A stretch of DNA of 64,000 nt from Parus major. Its lineage: Eukaryota > Chordata > Aves > Passeriformes > Paridae. The notes under the pieces are model-generated. The model was given only the letters and a program-made list of their open reading frames with translations, searched no databases and had not been told where the DNA came from. This document shows positions 12,295 through 22,928 of this stretch, piece by piece. The position numbers were made by a program, and so were the translations under genes. Every line of letters starts with the position of its first letter. Positions within the stretch are counted from its first letter, which is position 1. The stretch is taken from contig NC_031769.1 of NCBI RefSeq assembly GCF_001522545.3, positions 17,334,577 to 17,398,576 on the forward strand, given 5' to 3'.

Positions 12295-14140
12295 ATAGAG
12301 TTTGTAGGCCCATTAATTGATCAAAGTACAAAAGGAACTTTCAGAGAAGATGAAGCAGAGGAGGAAAATTAAATGATTTTTTACAGCCTTGAAGGAGTTT
12401 GGGGAAATATCTGGGCTGGAACCTTTCTTCATGCATCAGAGGAGATATGTCAAAAGAACTGCTTCAGAGTGAGTTCATTAGAAGAATCTATAGAAGAAAT
12501 TGTCAAAATTAAGGTAAAAAATTGTCAGGTCCAGATGATTTAAAGTCTGACCTACTAAAGGAAGCTGCAAGGCATTAGAGCTGTCATTGCCCTGCAGGAA
12601 TGGAGGATGGCAAAAGTGATGACAATTTTTTATGAGTTAAAGGTGTATCTGTAGAGCTGTAGCATCTCCTAGTTTGACAACTGTATCAGGAACAAGGGTG
12701 GGACTTAAATAAGAGGATATTGGGAAAGTGCAGTACCCTGGGGAAGGAGCTTTCAAAGAGGGGAGTCATGTCTTACAAACCAGACAGAATTCTCTGGAGG
12801 CATCTGATAATAGACCCAGTTAAGAACATAGCACAAAAAAGCAGAGGAGTGGCCAGAATGGGTTTGCTAAGAATGCCATCTCCAAAAGTGAATGCCTAGG
12901 AAAGAGAAGGCAACCAGGACAGATGTACAAGATGCTCCTGATGAATACTCCTAGGGCTTCCAATCACTTAAACTTCCATGAGTGCTTTAGGCAACCTTTA
13001 TTTCTCTACATTAAGAAACATTCAACAAATTTGTGATCTGTGAACTAGACAAGTCTATCCCTTGAATCCACAAGTAACACATTAAGTGTGGCAATGAACT
13101 TTGAAAGCTAACTACACAGTGCATGAAGACATGAAGAATCTTTTTTTTTATTTTATTTTCCAAATATGCCTTCTAGAAACATCCTTCAATGTCCCCTACT
13201 TTAGGTACAAGCAGAGCCAGTGAACAAGCAATTCCCACCCTATCCTGCACACACTGATGGAGATTCAGTCTCTGGAATTCCTGAAAATATTTGACATTGT
13301 CCTTCACCAAAAACTCTTCCCACCACAGTATAGGAAAGTAATGCCTTTGAGGGATAGGTAAAGAGATAAGGTTTAGAAAATGAGGAATAAGAATAAACAA
13401 CCAATTTTCTCAATGCAGAGAAGGTACAAGTAGAGTCTTACTGGGGTATGTGATAAGTTTGCCCTGTTCAGCACACTTCTAAATTACCTGGAAAAGGAGG
13501 TGAATAGTAACATGGCTATGTTTTCTGTTGATAAGAATTTAGCTCATGAAAAAAAAAAAAAAAGAGAGAGAGAGAACTGCAGGAAACAAACTGACTGGAT
13601 GATTAAGTGTCAGATGAAATTCAAAATAGATAAATGTAAAGTAGCATGTACAAGAAAAACAATCCTAACTTTATATACACAGTGACAGTCTTTAAATTAG
13701 CATTCAGGAATAAGGTCTTGGAAATATAATAGACAGTCTATGAAAGTGTCAGAACTCAATGCTCAGGAGTAATAAAAAAATAAAAGCAAATTGAATGTGA
13801 GGAATTATTAAGAAAGAAAAAGAGAAGGGAGAGAGAAACCATCATCACACACTGCATAGATATGGGGCTACCACACTCTGAATACTGTGGGCAGTTCTGA
13901 TCCACCCATCTCACCCATAGTGTACAGCAGGTCTAAAAAGGGTTCAGAACTGGAGTATTAGGATAACAAAGTTACCAAGTGGTTTCTGCATCTGAAGTGA
14001 TTAAATAGATCAGGCTTTTTCAGTCTGAAAAGAGGTGGCTAAACAAGACTGTAAAAAAGGTCTATGTAATCATAAGTCTAAGCTAACATAAACATGGATT
14101 TTGTGTTCATTGTCTTTTCTAGAGCAAGAATGAGAAAGTT
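12295..14140 (+). pseudogene. ancient CR1-clade LINE, decayed reverse transcriptase
   Basis: This is a fossil non-LTR retrotransposon ORF2. Blocks appear in the correct order, in shifting frames. (1) EFVGPLIDQSTKGTFREDEA at 12298-12357 matches the GPLxDxxGxxVTEDxEKA linker before the RT domain. (2) KLSGPDDLKSDLLKEA at 12519-12566 matches the KSPGPDGxxPxLLKEL block. (3) RGESCLTNQTEF at about 12757-12792 matches the GKSCLTNLxEF block. (4) FSVDKN at 13521-13538 sits where the FADDTK catalytic box belongs; one catalytic Asp is now Val. (5) MKFKIDKCKV lies at about 13613-13642. (6) LPHSEYCGQF at 13871-13900 and RLFQSEKRW at 14012-14038 match RPHLEYCxQF and GLFSLEKRR. Stops and frameshifts are frequent, and A-rich and GA-rich expansions (13548-13576) interrupt it. 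The MKFNVDKCKV style of block 5 suggests an old CR1/L3-like lineage rather than young chicken-type CR1. It is certainly non-functional. Confidence 0.8.
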
Positions 14141-14841
14141 TCAAAGAAAGACAAAAGACAGCAAATTCGAAACAACAACAAGAAGTAAAACACACTGTCA
14201 GCTGCAAAAAATGTTTCCAATGGCTTTCACCAGTTTCCCAGGCTTCAGAGAGTGATGAGTCAAAACAGGAAAAGTAAAAAAAAAAAAAATCAATCCAGGT
14301 CTATTGAATATGGAGACAAAATGTGTAGCCCAGGAGCCATGGTTCATCAGAAGTTGAGATATAGTGCTGGGGAAGGATTTATGGTTTCCCTGGCTTTGTA
14401 CTCCTCTCAATGCACCAACACATGGCTACTATCAAAAATAAGATAATGGATTAAACCAATATTTTGGTTGTACAGATTTAAACTCTCATGTGCTCAGTCA
14501 ATAACACTCCAGCTTTTAAGATTCACACTTAGTAAAATACTTTTAATTTTTAGTCTAGTACAGTAAACCTATCTGGTATGGGCCACACTGACGGAGAGTG
14601 AGCATAGAACCCCACTGGACCATGACAATAATGGTATTTTTTAGTGGTACTTTATATTTTCACACTTGAAAACTGAAAGATCACTAGTTAAAGACATAAG
14701 TGAACAAATTGACACAGGAGGACTGCTTCAATAGGAGGTCATAATGTAGCATGTCTTCATGGTTGCTGGAGATGGCCATTTATGCTCACCCTGGCATACT
14801 GATTTTGGTGCAAGTGGAGTTTGTTTCATTCATTGAAGGCA
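14141..14841. other. non-coding DNA, nothing recognised
   Basis: This stretch lies between the decayed LINE and a CR1 3' end. It includes an A run at about 14276-14290. Overlapping 64- to 70-codon frames on both strands (14198-14446) have no recognisable motif. Confidence 0.5.
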
Positions 14842-14937
14842 TAGTTCAGTGGTGAGTATGGTGGTGGTGCTGAGTTAACAGTGGGACTTGATGATCCTAA
14901 ATGTCTTTTCCAACCTTAACAATTCTGTTATTCTACA
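14842..14937 (+). mobile_element. CR1 LINE 3' terminus, plus strand
   Basis: Only the CR1 3' UTR is present. GTGGGACTTGATGATCC is followed by TCTTTTCCAACCTTAA and a decayed tail ATTCTGTTATTCTAC. This is the canonical end of avian CR1 in plus orientation. The copy is severely 5'-truncated, and no ORF2 sequence can be seen upstream of about 14842. Confidence 0.85.
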
Positions 14938-16736
14938 ATACTCCTCAATTTTAACTACATCAGATATCAAGAGCGTAGCTTAAGTTTTGGTTTATCGCTT
15001 TGTAATAACCACAGACTGACGATTACAGAGCTCAGGGTTCAAACCTTGTTCTTCTTCTGCTGAATTCAGTGATACTGACTGGCACTATTTCATGGCATTG
15101 ATGCCAGCAAGTCCTGGCCCTTTTCTGGAGTCCCAGCTGGGAGGAGCAGCCAAGGGTTGTGTAAATGGGCACACCAATGGCAAAGGTGGAGAGCCTGAGG
15201 ACAGGTCACAGATTTTGTAACATTTTCATATGAACACACATGGGAATATCATTTCTTAATGTCTTCCCCACCAAAGAAATTAAGAGCTACAAAATGTGCC
15301 TGGCTTTGCTTTACTGTGCTGCACAGGGTGTGATGGAGCAGACACCGCTCTTCATGCCAGTGTAAAAGTGAGGACTGGCTGGGAAGTGTTCAGTGCCACA
15401 AGATCGGGACCCCAGTGCACACAAGGGTCTGGTACACCCACATGTGTGCACACATCCCCAGCAAAGAGGGAACTGGCTGCTGCCCCTCCAAGGCAGAGGG
15501 CTCTTCCCCACCACCCAACCCCCAATGGGAAACTCATCAGGCTGGGCAGAAGCTCTGTACCTATTTACTGGGTATTTACTGTACCTACTTGCAGAGTATC
15601 TGAAGTACTTTCTTAACCTTAATTCCACAGGGGAGAGGAACAGCTCACAAAATTGTGATCAACCAGATTGCAGACAGAATTTAAAACATAGTCCTACTTT
15701 AGGCAGTATGTGCAAAGTCATCCTACCTCACATCGCCAGGCAGGTTTGATAATCCAAAGACCATCCTCCTCAGAAAGAGAGCATTGTTTCAAGTTTTCAG
15801 GGTTGCAGTGCCCCAGCAGCTCCAATTACCTGCAGCTACAGTTAAAGTTAAGCACTCTGAAAATAAGAGCCTTGAGGGCTTGATTTTCATTGGTTTTACC
15901 TGAGATGCAGCTGAAAATGCTCAGCCCATTTATCCCATCAGCGGGAAAAGACACTGAAGTGGTTTGGAAATGAAAGGAAACTTTGCTCGAGCTTCTTGCC
16001 AGTACCTTAGTAAACTTCCCAAACTGGAATTTAAGAACACAAACAACTCATGGCTCAGAACTGGCAGCATGTAAAGTCTCAAAGAAAAATGAAATGTTGT
16101 AAAAAATCTTCATGTGTTCTCTACCAGAAAATTGAAAAACATCCTTTAAATTGTTCTGGCATGTTTTTGAACTTGCATTTTATTCTGTGAATTTAATGTT
16201 AAACTGTGACCCTTTGCTGGGACATTTGCAAATAGAAAGATTGTCACATTAAATCATTCTAAAATACAAGCACATTTACATTCCAATTTTAGTCTGCATC
16301 TCCCTAGTGATGCAGACAAAATAAGAGTTTTCTTTAATTGAAGTGATTCCCCAGAATGCTAATGAACACTTGATTGAGTTTGGACATTTTCATAATTCTG
16401 ATGTTCTTATTTTGCTGACAAAAAAAATCCCAAGGATACAGCTGATCTCCTCTAATGTCCTCCTGTTCCATAGCAGGAAGTACACAGGAAATTGTTTTGG
16501 GGTTTGGTTTGCTGTTTTTTTTTAATTACAAAGGCTGTTTCACTTGTCTGGATATTGACAGAGGGTGATAGGACAAAACAGAAATGAGCAAAGTTAACAT
16601 GTCTTTGTGCTCATATTTGCCTACTGGTAGGATATTTTTCTGAGAGCACAGACTGTTAAACTTAGAAAGGAGAAATGTAGTTTGGTCATTTCTGTAGTGA
16701 CATAAAGCTGGCCTTCCTTATCTCTCTCTACAACTG
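14938..16736. other. non-coding DNA, no gene recognised
   Basis: Several overlapping short frames on both strands occupy 15296-15749 because this patch is relatively GC-rich (up to 118 codons). They show no recognisable domain, and frames are open on opposite strands at once. A B-box-like word, GGTTCAAACC, sits at 15036-15045, with an A-box-like TAGCTTAAG about 60 bp upstream, but I cannot build a tRNA from it. About 16050-16450 is AT-rich and featureless. Confidence 0.5.
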
Positions 16737-17038
16737 CCTGGTTGTAGCCAGGAGGGGGTCAGCCTCTTCTCCCAGGTGACCAGTGGCAGGACAGGATGAC
16801 ACAGCCTCAAGCTGCACCAGGAAGTTTAGGCTAGATATTAGACAAAAATTCCTCACAGGAGTGGTTCAGCATTGGAATGCGCTGCTAGGGAGGTGGTTGA
16901 GTCACCATCCCTGGAGGTGTTTAAAAAAAGGCTTAATGAGACACTCAGTGCCCTGGTTTAGCTGATAAGGTAATGTTAGGTCACAGGTTGGACTTGATGA
17001 TCTCAAAGGTATTTTCCAACCTGATTATTCTGTGATTC
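16737..17038 (+). mobile_element. CR1 LINE 3' end, plus strand
   Basis: The fragment runs from the C-terminal part of CR1 ORF2 to the tail. The readable frame gives KFRLDIRQKFLTGVVQHWNA (about 16823-16883), matching the FRLxIRKxFFTxxVxxHWNxLP block near the end of CR1 ORF2. It is followed by GGACTTGATGATCTCAAAGG (16990-17009), TTTTCCAACCTGA and the tail ATTATTCTGTGATTCC. The first few codons (16737-16790) match the SLFSxVTSxRTG-type segment at DNA level. The copy is truncated and frameshifted and is not functional. Confidence 0.9.
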
Positions 17039-17943
17039 CTTTCTTTATAAGGCAGACTTCACAATAAACAGAAGCAGAAAATGTGAGGGTTTTTCAGTGC
17101 AGTATTTTGTCTTTACCACTTGAGAGATTTTGTTTTCAGCAGAAACAGTGATTAGGCCAAATGCTCCCACTTGCATTATATTCAGTAATGCACACTCCTG
17201 CAGAGCAGAGCAAGGTACAGCCTAAGAACAGGGGCTTGTGCTCTGCCTTTGCACAGCTACAAGGGATAACCCACCCTGGGCAGCAGATGAGAACCCATCC
17301 AGTGTGTTTGCCTTCCATGTGGTACAGCAAACTCAATCTGAGCTACTCCTCCTGCCAGAGCCTTCATTTCCCCACCATGACAGAGCCAGATTAGCTCCTC
17401 TCTCTAAAACCCAAGGTGTATAACCAAAGATGTAATATTACACAATCAACACAAATGAGTGTTAAACAAACATTAAGAGTGATAAAATGCAAATAACATG
17501 CAAGTCAGTTATTATCCAGAGCTTGTCGAGACAAGAGTCATGTCCAGGGTGGATGGCGTCCAGAGACAAAATGTAGAAAAGTCAGGCACCTGGAGAGGGA
17601 AACAAGTTGCTGACACCATGGCTGTCTTGAGCAATGGGGACTGGTGAGCATCTGGGCAAGAGGCCCTTCATATACTGGGAAAACTCCTGGAATCCCAGAC
17701 TGATTTCTCTTTCAGTCTTTGAGCAAAACATCCATGCTATCATCCTCTTTAGGGAGAGCATGATCTTTAAGCTTTGTTTTAGAAATTTCAAAACAGAGCT
17801 TTGCTATGGACAATATTTTTCTTTGTTTTAGCATTTCCAATCAATGTATGTAAGTTAAAAAGTTTTAAAAAATGAAACAACAGACAAAACCAAAATATTT
17901 TTAGTCAATATTTCAACTATCTGAAGTGCTGATTGGAAAGGAA
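17039..17943. other. non-coding DNA, nothing recognised
   Basis: This is a spacer between two CR1 copies of opposite orientation. Short frames at 17136-17423 and 17582-17831 lack recognisable motifs, and paired frames on opposite strands argue against coding. Confidence 0.5.
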
Positions 17944-18665
17944 CACAGAATCATAGAATCACAGAATCATAGAATATGCTGAGTTGGAAGGGACCCATCA
18001 GGATCATCAAGTCCTGGCCTTGTGCAGGACAATCCCAAGAATCACATAGTGTGCCTGAGAGTGTCTTAACCCTTTCTGAGCTCCATCAGATTTGGTGCTG
18101 TGACCACCTCCCTAGGGATCTGTTCCAGGGCTCAACCACCCTCTGGGTCGAAAACTTTTTCCTGATATTCAATCTAAACCTCCCCTGACTCAGCTTCAGG
18201 CCACTTCTTCACGTTCTGTCACTGGTCACAAGAGTGAAGAGATGGGTGTCTGGCCCTCCTCTTCTCCTTGTGAGGGTGTTGAAGGCCACAATGAGAGCTT
18301 CCCTCAGTCTCCTCATCTCCAGGCTGAAAAAACCAATTGACCTCAGCCTCTCCCCATACAGCTTCCCCTCCAGATCCTTCACTATACTCATGGCCCTCCT
18401 TTGGACAGTTTTTTATGGTTTAACATATTTCTTACATTGTGGCACCCAGAACCACCCCCAGCACTCGAGGTGAGGCCATCCCAGCTCAGAGCAGAGCAGG
18501 ACAATCCCCTCCCTTGCCTCCCTTGCCCGGCTGTGCCTGGTACCCCCCCAGGACAGGGCTGGCCCTCCTGGTTGCCAGGGCACTGCTGGCTCATGTGCAA
18601 CTTGCCATGGAGCAGGACCCCCAGGTCCTTTTCCACAGTGTTGCTCCATGCCCAGAAATAGACAT
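17944..18665 (-). mobile_element. CR1 LINE, 3' portion, minus strand
   Basis: The 3' tail is on the left: CACAGAATCATAGAATCACAGAATCATAGAAT at 17945-17976 is the CR1 octamer repeat in reverse complement. GAGTTGGAAGGGACCC follows. Reading leftwards on the minus strand, ORF2 is still clear. VEKDLGVLLHGKLHMSQQC lies at about 18640-18580, matching the ERDLGVLVDxKLxMSQQC block. LYGERLRSIGFFSLEMRRLR lies at about 18360-18300, matching LxYEERLRELGLFSLEKRRLR, and is followed by HLFTLVTSDRT. The copy keeps roughly the last quarter of ORF2 plus the 3' UTR. It has frameshifts but is the better preserved of the CR1 copies here. Confidence 0.95.
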
Positions 18666-19059
18666 TGACTAGGAAAATCAGTTGTGAGGGCAGCAACAGC
18701 ATATCTGAATAAACAAGAGCTGACACAGAATCTTCACTCTATTGCCTAACCGAAGTGTTACAGATTCAGAAAGCTGAGATCTTTCTCTTTGTCATGTCCT
18801 TGTATTTCCCTGTTTAATTCGGAAGTAGAAGTCATGAAAAAAAAACCAGACAGGTGTTATTTCACTTCCCCTCAATCAAAGGACAAGTGAATCTTAGTGG
18901 AAAACCTGCCTCTCGAGCTGCCAGCTACTGATGTGACAGACAGAGAAGCTCCCCTGAGATTTAAATACATACCCACAAAATTTTGCTAACTGTCCAAACA
19001 CAGCATTTAAGTGAATGCCGATATTGTACAGAGGTTTTCAGCTGTAAAAATAGTCTCAG

Positions 19060-19160
19060 TTTAAAAAGGGGAAAAAATAACAAAACAAAGTAAAGCAAAA
19101 ACAAAACAAAAACAAAACCAAAAAAAATTTAAAAAATTAAAAACCAAAACAAATTTTAAA
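19060..19160. repeat. A-rich low-complexity stretch
   Basis: The plus strand is mostly A, with scattered C and some T (AACAAAACAAAG, AAAAACAAAACAAAAACAAAACC and similar). No retroelement body adjoins it on either side, so it is simple sequence rather than a visible poly(A) tail. Confidence 0.7.
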
Positions 19161-19210
19161 AAAACACTGCAACTTTTCCATTATCAACATTTTCTTCAGG
19201 CTCTATGATA

Positions 19211-19260
19211 TGACAATATAAATATAAATATGAATATGAATAAATAAAATATAAAATGTT
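19211..19260. repeat. AT-rich imperfect hexamer repeat
   Basis: The words AATATAAATATAAATATGAATATGAATAAATAAAATATAAAATG show an imperfect 6-bp AAATAT/GAATAT period. This is a short degenerate microsatellite. Confidence 0.6.
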
Positions 19261-19479
19261 TTTCCTCTTTACTTAATAAGTCCTCTTACATTAAAACAAG
19301 GCAAGCACATAACATTTTACCAACAGAGAAGTGTGCTGGAACAAGGTATTCATATAGCAAATCATTCTTAGGGCAGAAGAGGAAGAGCTTGCTGGCATCA
19401 GCAGGCTCAGGTGTTAGCTCTTCACAGACCTTAACAAACATGTGCAGCCTGCCATAGGTAATTAAATGTTGGAAGTCTT

Positions 19480-19870
19480 ATTTTGGAGAGCAAGGCCTGC
19501 TAATTCTCTGCCTTGAAAATATGCTTGTAACAATGACAGGGCTTTTTTTAGTTCTAGCTTCATGTTAGCACGAAGTGCAAGGTTATATCACACTTCAATT
19601 GATTAAGTGCTGATCGCCCCGGTAGACAGATTTGATTATATTGCAAGTATGAGTCTGGAGAGAGTAATTAGCAGTTTCATCCTCATTCTGCAACCTCAGT
19701 TCCACATTTAGATTATGAACAGAGCCTTTCAGGCTTCTTAATTTATTTTTACAAGGTATCACAGATCCACAGCTGTTTGTCAGCAGACACAGAAGAAGGT
19801 GCATTTGTTAAATCTATTGAGCCCTTAATTATTAAGGCACTTCTTGTTTTGGTGACCTCCATCCTTGTTC
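19480..19870. promoter_or_regulatory. candidate conserved non-coding element
   Basis: The stretch is non-repetitive, with many homeodomain-type cores (TAAT, ATTA, CAATTGATTAAG). It contains a perfect 7+1+7 inverted repeat, CCTTAAT-T-ATTAAGG, at 19823-19837. The composition resembles developmental enhancers in gene deserts. No conservation data are available here, so the call is an inference from sequence texture only. Confidence 0.2.
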
Positions 19871-21878
19871 AACTTATCTGTAGTCACAGTCAGCAATAGC
19901 TGTGGAAGAAATGGAGCAAAGACAGCTAAACTGTTTAGGCAGCAGCATTAATGCTGACTTTGATGCCTTTCTTCACCTGTTCACATTCTTCTATTTAAAT
20001 TTGTCATGTGGCTGGCAAAGCACTCAGGAAAGCTTACATTTGTCCAGTCATGATTTTCAGGACACGGATTTTTGTCCTTGATTTTTTATTCTTCTGTCTT
20101 GCAGGGACACAGGCACAAAATCAGGGTGTGAATTGTATGCTAACCTGACATTAATAAGAGATAAGAATAGCCTCTAACATCCAGGTTATCTCTGTAAAAT
20201 ATTTCAGAGCCTAGTACCCAGTAATGCACAGTATAGATGCAATTTAAAGTGGTGATGGGAAGAAAAAAGGTATTTAAATACTTTCATAAGTAGCCCCAAA
20301 AAAGGATCAAAGATTTGGAAGGAAGAATTGCTGACCAATATGCAATATGCATAATTAGTAAGTCATTTGCCAACCTCAGTATATTTACTTAAATGTCACA
20401 GGTGGAATGGCAAACTGAAATATAATTTTTGGGATAATATAGAAGTGCATTTCTTTCTGCCAGTATTTTCTTCCAACCAGTTTGGGGGTTTTAGTGCAGA
20501 ACATTGGGTCATTTCCATATTTCCCAGGCAACAACTCCTACCTGACTGGCAACAGTGATCTATCTTGACTGAGCTATAGCCTCAAGAGAAATGTCTTCTG
20601 GATTTTGAACATCTACATTGATAGCAAAATCTCCCTCTAATGATTGCTTAAAATCTAAAAATACATATTCATTTCAGAAATACCTTTCCTGAAAGTAATT
20701 TGTCATTATTGAAAACTTAAGTTGGAAATCACAAAACAGGTTTGAATATTACTTAACATATTCTAGTTTTAAAAAGCCATGTCAGCAATGTGCCACAGTC
20801 CTAATTACTGCAGAGAAATTAGCAAAGAATTATATGCAAATAAATGAAGATAATCAACGTTATTAGCACATTTTTCTAGTCAATCATTTCAATTGCTTTA
20901 GGCTATGTGACAGTATTGATATGGGAGGATCAGCTAAAAAAAAAGCCAAGATACCTTTATCATGTGAGTACCCATCATTTGCATAAACATTTCAAATGTA
21001 GTGTTGAGCCATGAGGTTTCAAACTGGGCTGGCTCTGGCAATCCACATTACCTACATTACTATTTGGCATAAAAAGTGGGGTTGGCAGTTCAATATATCA
21101 TATTTTTTGGTTTCTTCTAGTGCATGTCTATACAGTTAAGATATTTCTATGTTTTTGCCTCAGGCAGTATTTGTTACTGGGACTGTCTGGTTTGAGTGCT
21201 GCTGCCTAAATGTTTCTATTATTTCAGGATGCAAGACTTGAAGAAATCTGTTGTTTTACCAGCGTTAAAATTTCTGATGGCAGACAAGACAAATCTGGTG
21301 CTGCCATGTTTTGACACAATGGCTGGTTTCTGCTTCTGAGCTGCGTTTTTTCTGCCCTGTGATAAACCTCACCACTTCTTGCTTTTTTTTATTTTTTTAA
21401 TTTCTGGGAAGAAGAATGCAGTTTGTTCTTGTTGGGTGGAGACTACTATCCTCTCAACACAGTTTCCAAGAATCCACTTTTCTCTGATCTTGCTCAAACT
21501 GCTCCAATGACTGGGAGGGCACTGTCCTCTCAGTGTGACTCACAGCCTCCAGGATACCCAGCCAAGGCAGATTTGTCTTTCATGGGTGTTCTGGGCCTGG
21601 TGCTGAAGCAGAGATTACTCAAAGGCTACAGAAAGGAAAAAGATAACCAGTTCCCCAGGAAAGCTGAGGGTTGATGATGGAGGAGAAAAAGACACTGGCT
21701 GCCCAAATGGAGTGGGCTGAGCCAGAGGGAAAAGCAGTCTGCAGCAAAAAAGAGGACGTGACCAGCTGGTGAAGGAGGAATAACTGGGAGCTCAGGAGAG
21801 CAGGAGCCAAGTAGAGAGGTAGAGCTTGGGAGATGGAACTCCTACTCAGAGAGGCCCTGGGGCTGTGGGGAAGGTGGG

Positions 21879-21896
21879 AGCAGCAGCAGCAGCAGC
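21879..21896. repeat. (AGC)6 microsatellite
   Basis: Six perfect AGC units lie in a locally GC-richer, purine-rich patch. It is not in any frame I would call coding. Confidence 0.9.
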
Positions 21897-22904
21897 AAGG
21901 TAAGCTGAGGCAGGTACACAGGAGCAGTGCCAGGCAGGCAGGCCGAGGGCAGGAGCAGAGGGATTCATCTGGATATTAATCCTGCTGACACTTGCTTTTT
22001 GTTCACCACAAGTACTTATTCACTTAATTCTCTCCAGAGATTCGCTCCCTCCATCCATGGGACTGGGTTCTTGGGGTCTGTGGTTCAAGGGAACGATTGC
22101 AGGATTTAAACATACACACTTAGAAAGAAAATACAAATGTAAGACATTAACTGTGGTACAGTTCTCATACACACACATACTCAGCTATTATTTTAGGACT
22201 GTCTCTCTCATTGTGCCAATACTAGCAAATCTAACAGTTCAAAGAAGCATCCCCAGGCACTGGAGCTGTCAGAGTTGCCTTCAACACAAGGCTGGCCTGT
22301 GCCACCTCCTGCTTTCTCAAACCACTCCTAGACACATATTGGGAGTTAGCACAGCTTGGGCTCCTTCCCATCAGATGTGACACCTTACCCCAAGGCCTGA
22401 GGGAATTCAGTAGAGGTGGGTCAGCTGCTCTCTGGGTCCAGGCACCATCCTGGGCACACTCAGTTGACAAGTTCAGACACAGCCTTTATACGACATTGCA
22501 GTCAACTTCCGATTCATCATTCCTCTTGCTTGGTAGGGATTTTATTATTATCATGTGTTTTTAACATATATTATGTCTTAGAAGAGAAAAAATTCCAACA
22601 GATAATTTTTCTCAGATTTACCTAGCTCTAATTAAGCTCCTAGAAGTTGGCTCAGATTGAGAATCCTCAGAAGTTTCTTACAGCTGTTAGATTGTAAGAA
22701 CCTAGTTTGTAGTGCTGTATGATACAGCTCCAGAATGGTGTCAACATTCCAGTAGTAATTCCTTCAATTGTTTGCAATATTTGCTCAAATCATTGTCATA
22801 ATTGCAAAGAATTATGATGTTCACTTTTATCTTTGTAGATTGGATCCTCCTACCCATGACTCAGGTCTATACTTGGAAGATTCCTTTGTTCGTGGGAGCT
22901 CTGA

Positions 22905-22928
22905 ATTCATTCATTCATTCATTCATTC
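22905..22928. repeat. (ATTC)6 microsatellite
   Basis: Six perfect ATTC units lie between CTGA and AGGCACATC. Short frames that read through it as repeated FIHS residues are artefacts of the repeat. Confidence 0.9.

Noticed and set aside
15296..15749. Cluster of five overlapping frames on both strands
   Set aside because: Simultaneous openness of both strands in a GC-richer patch; no motif in any frame.
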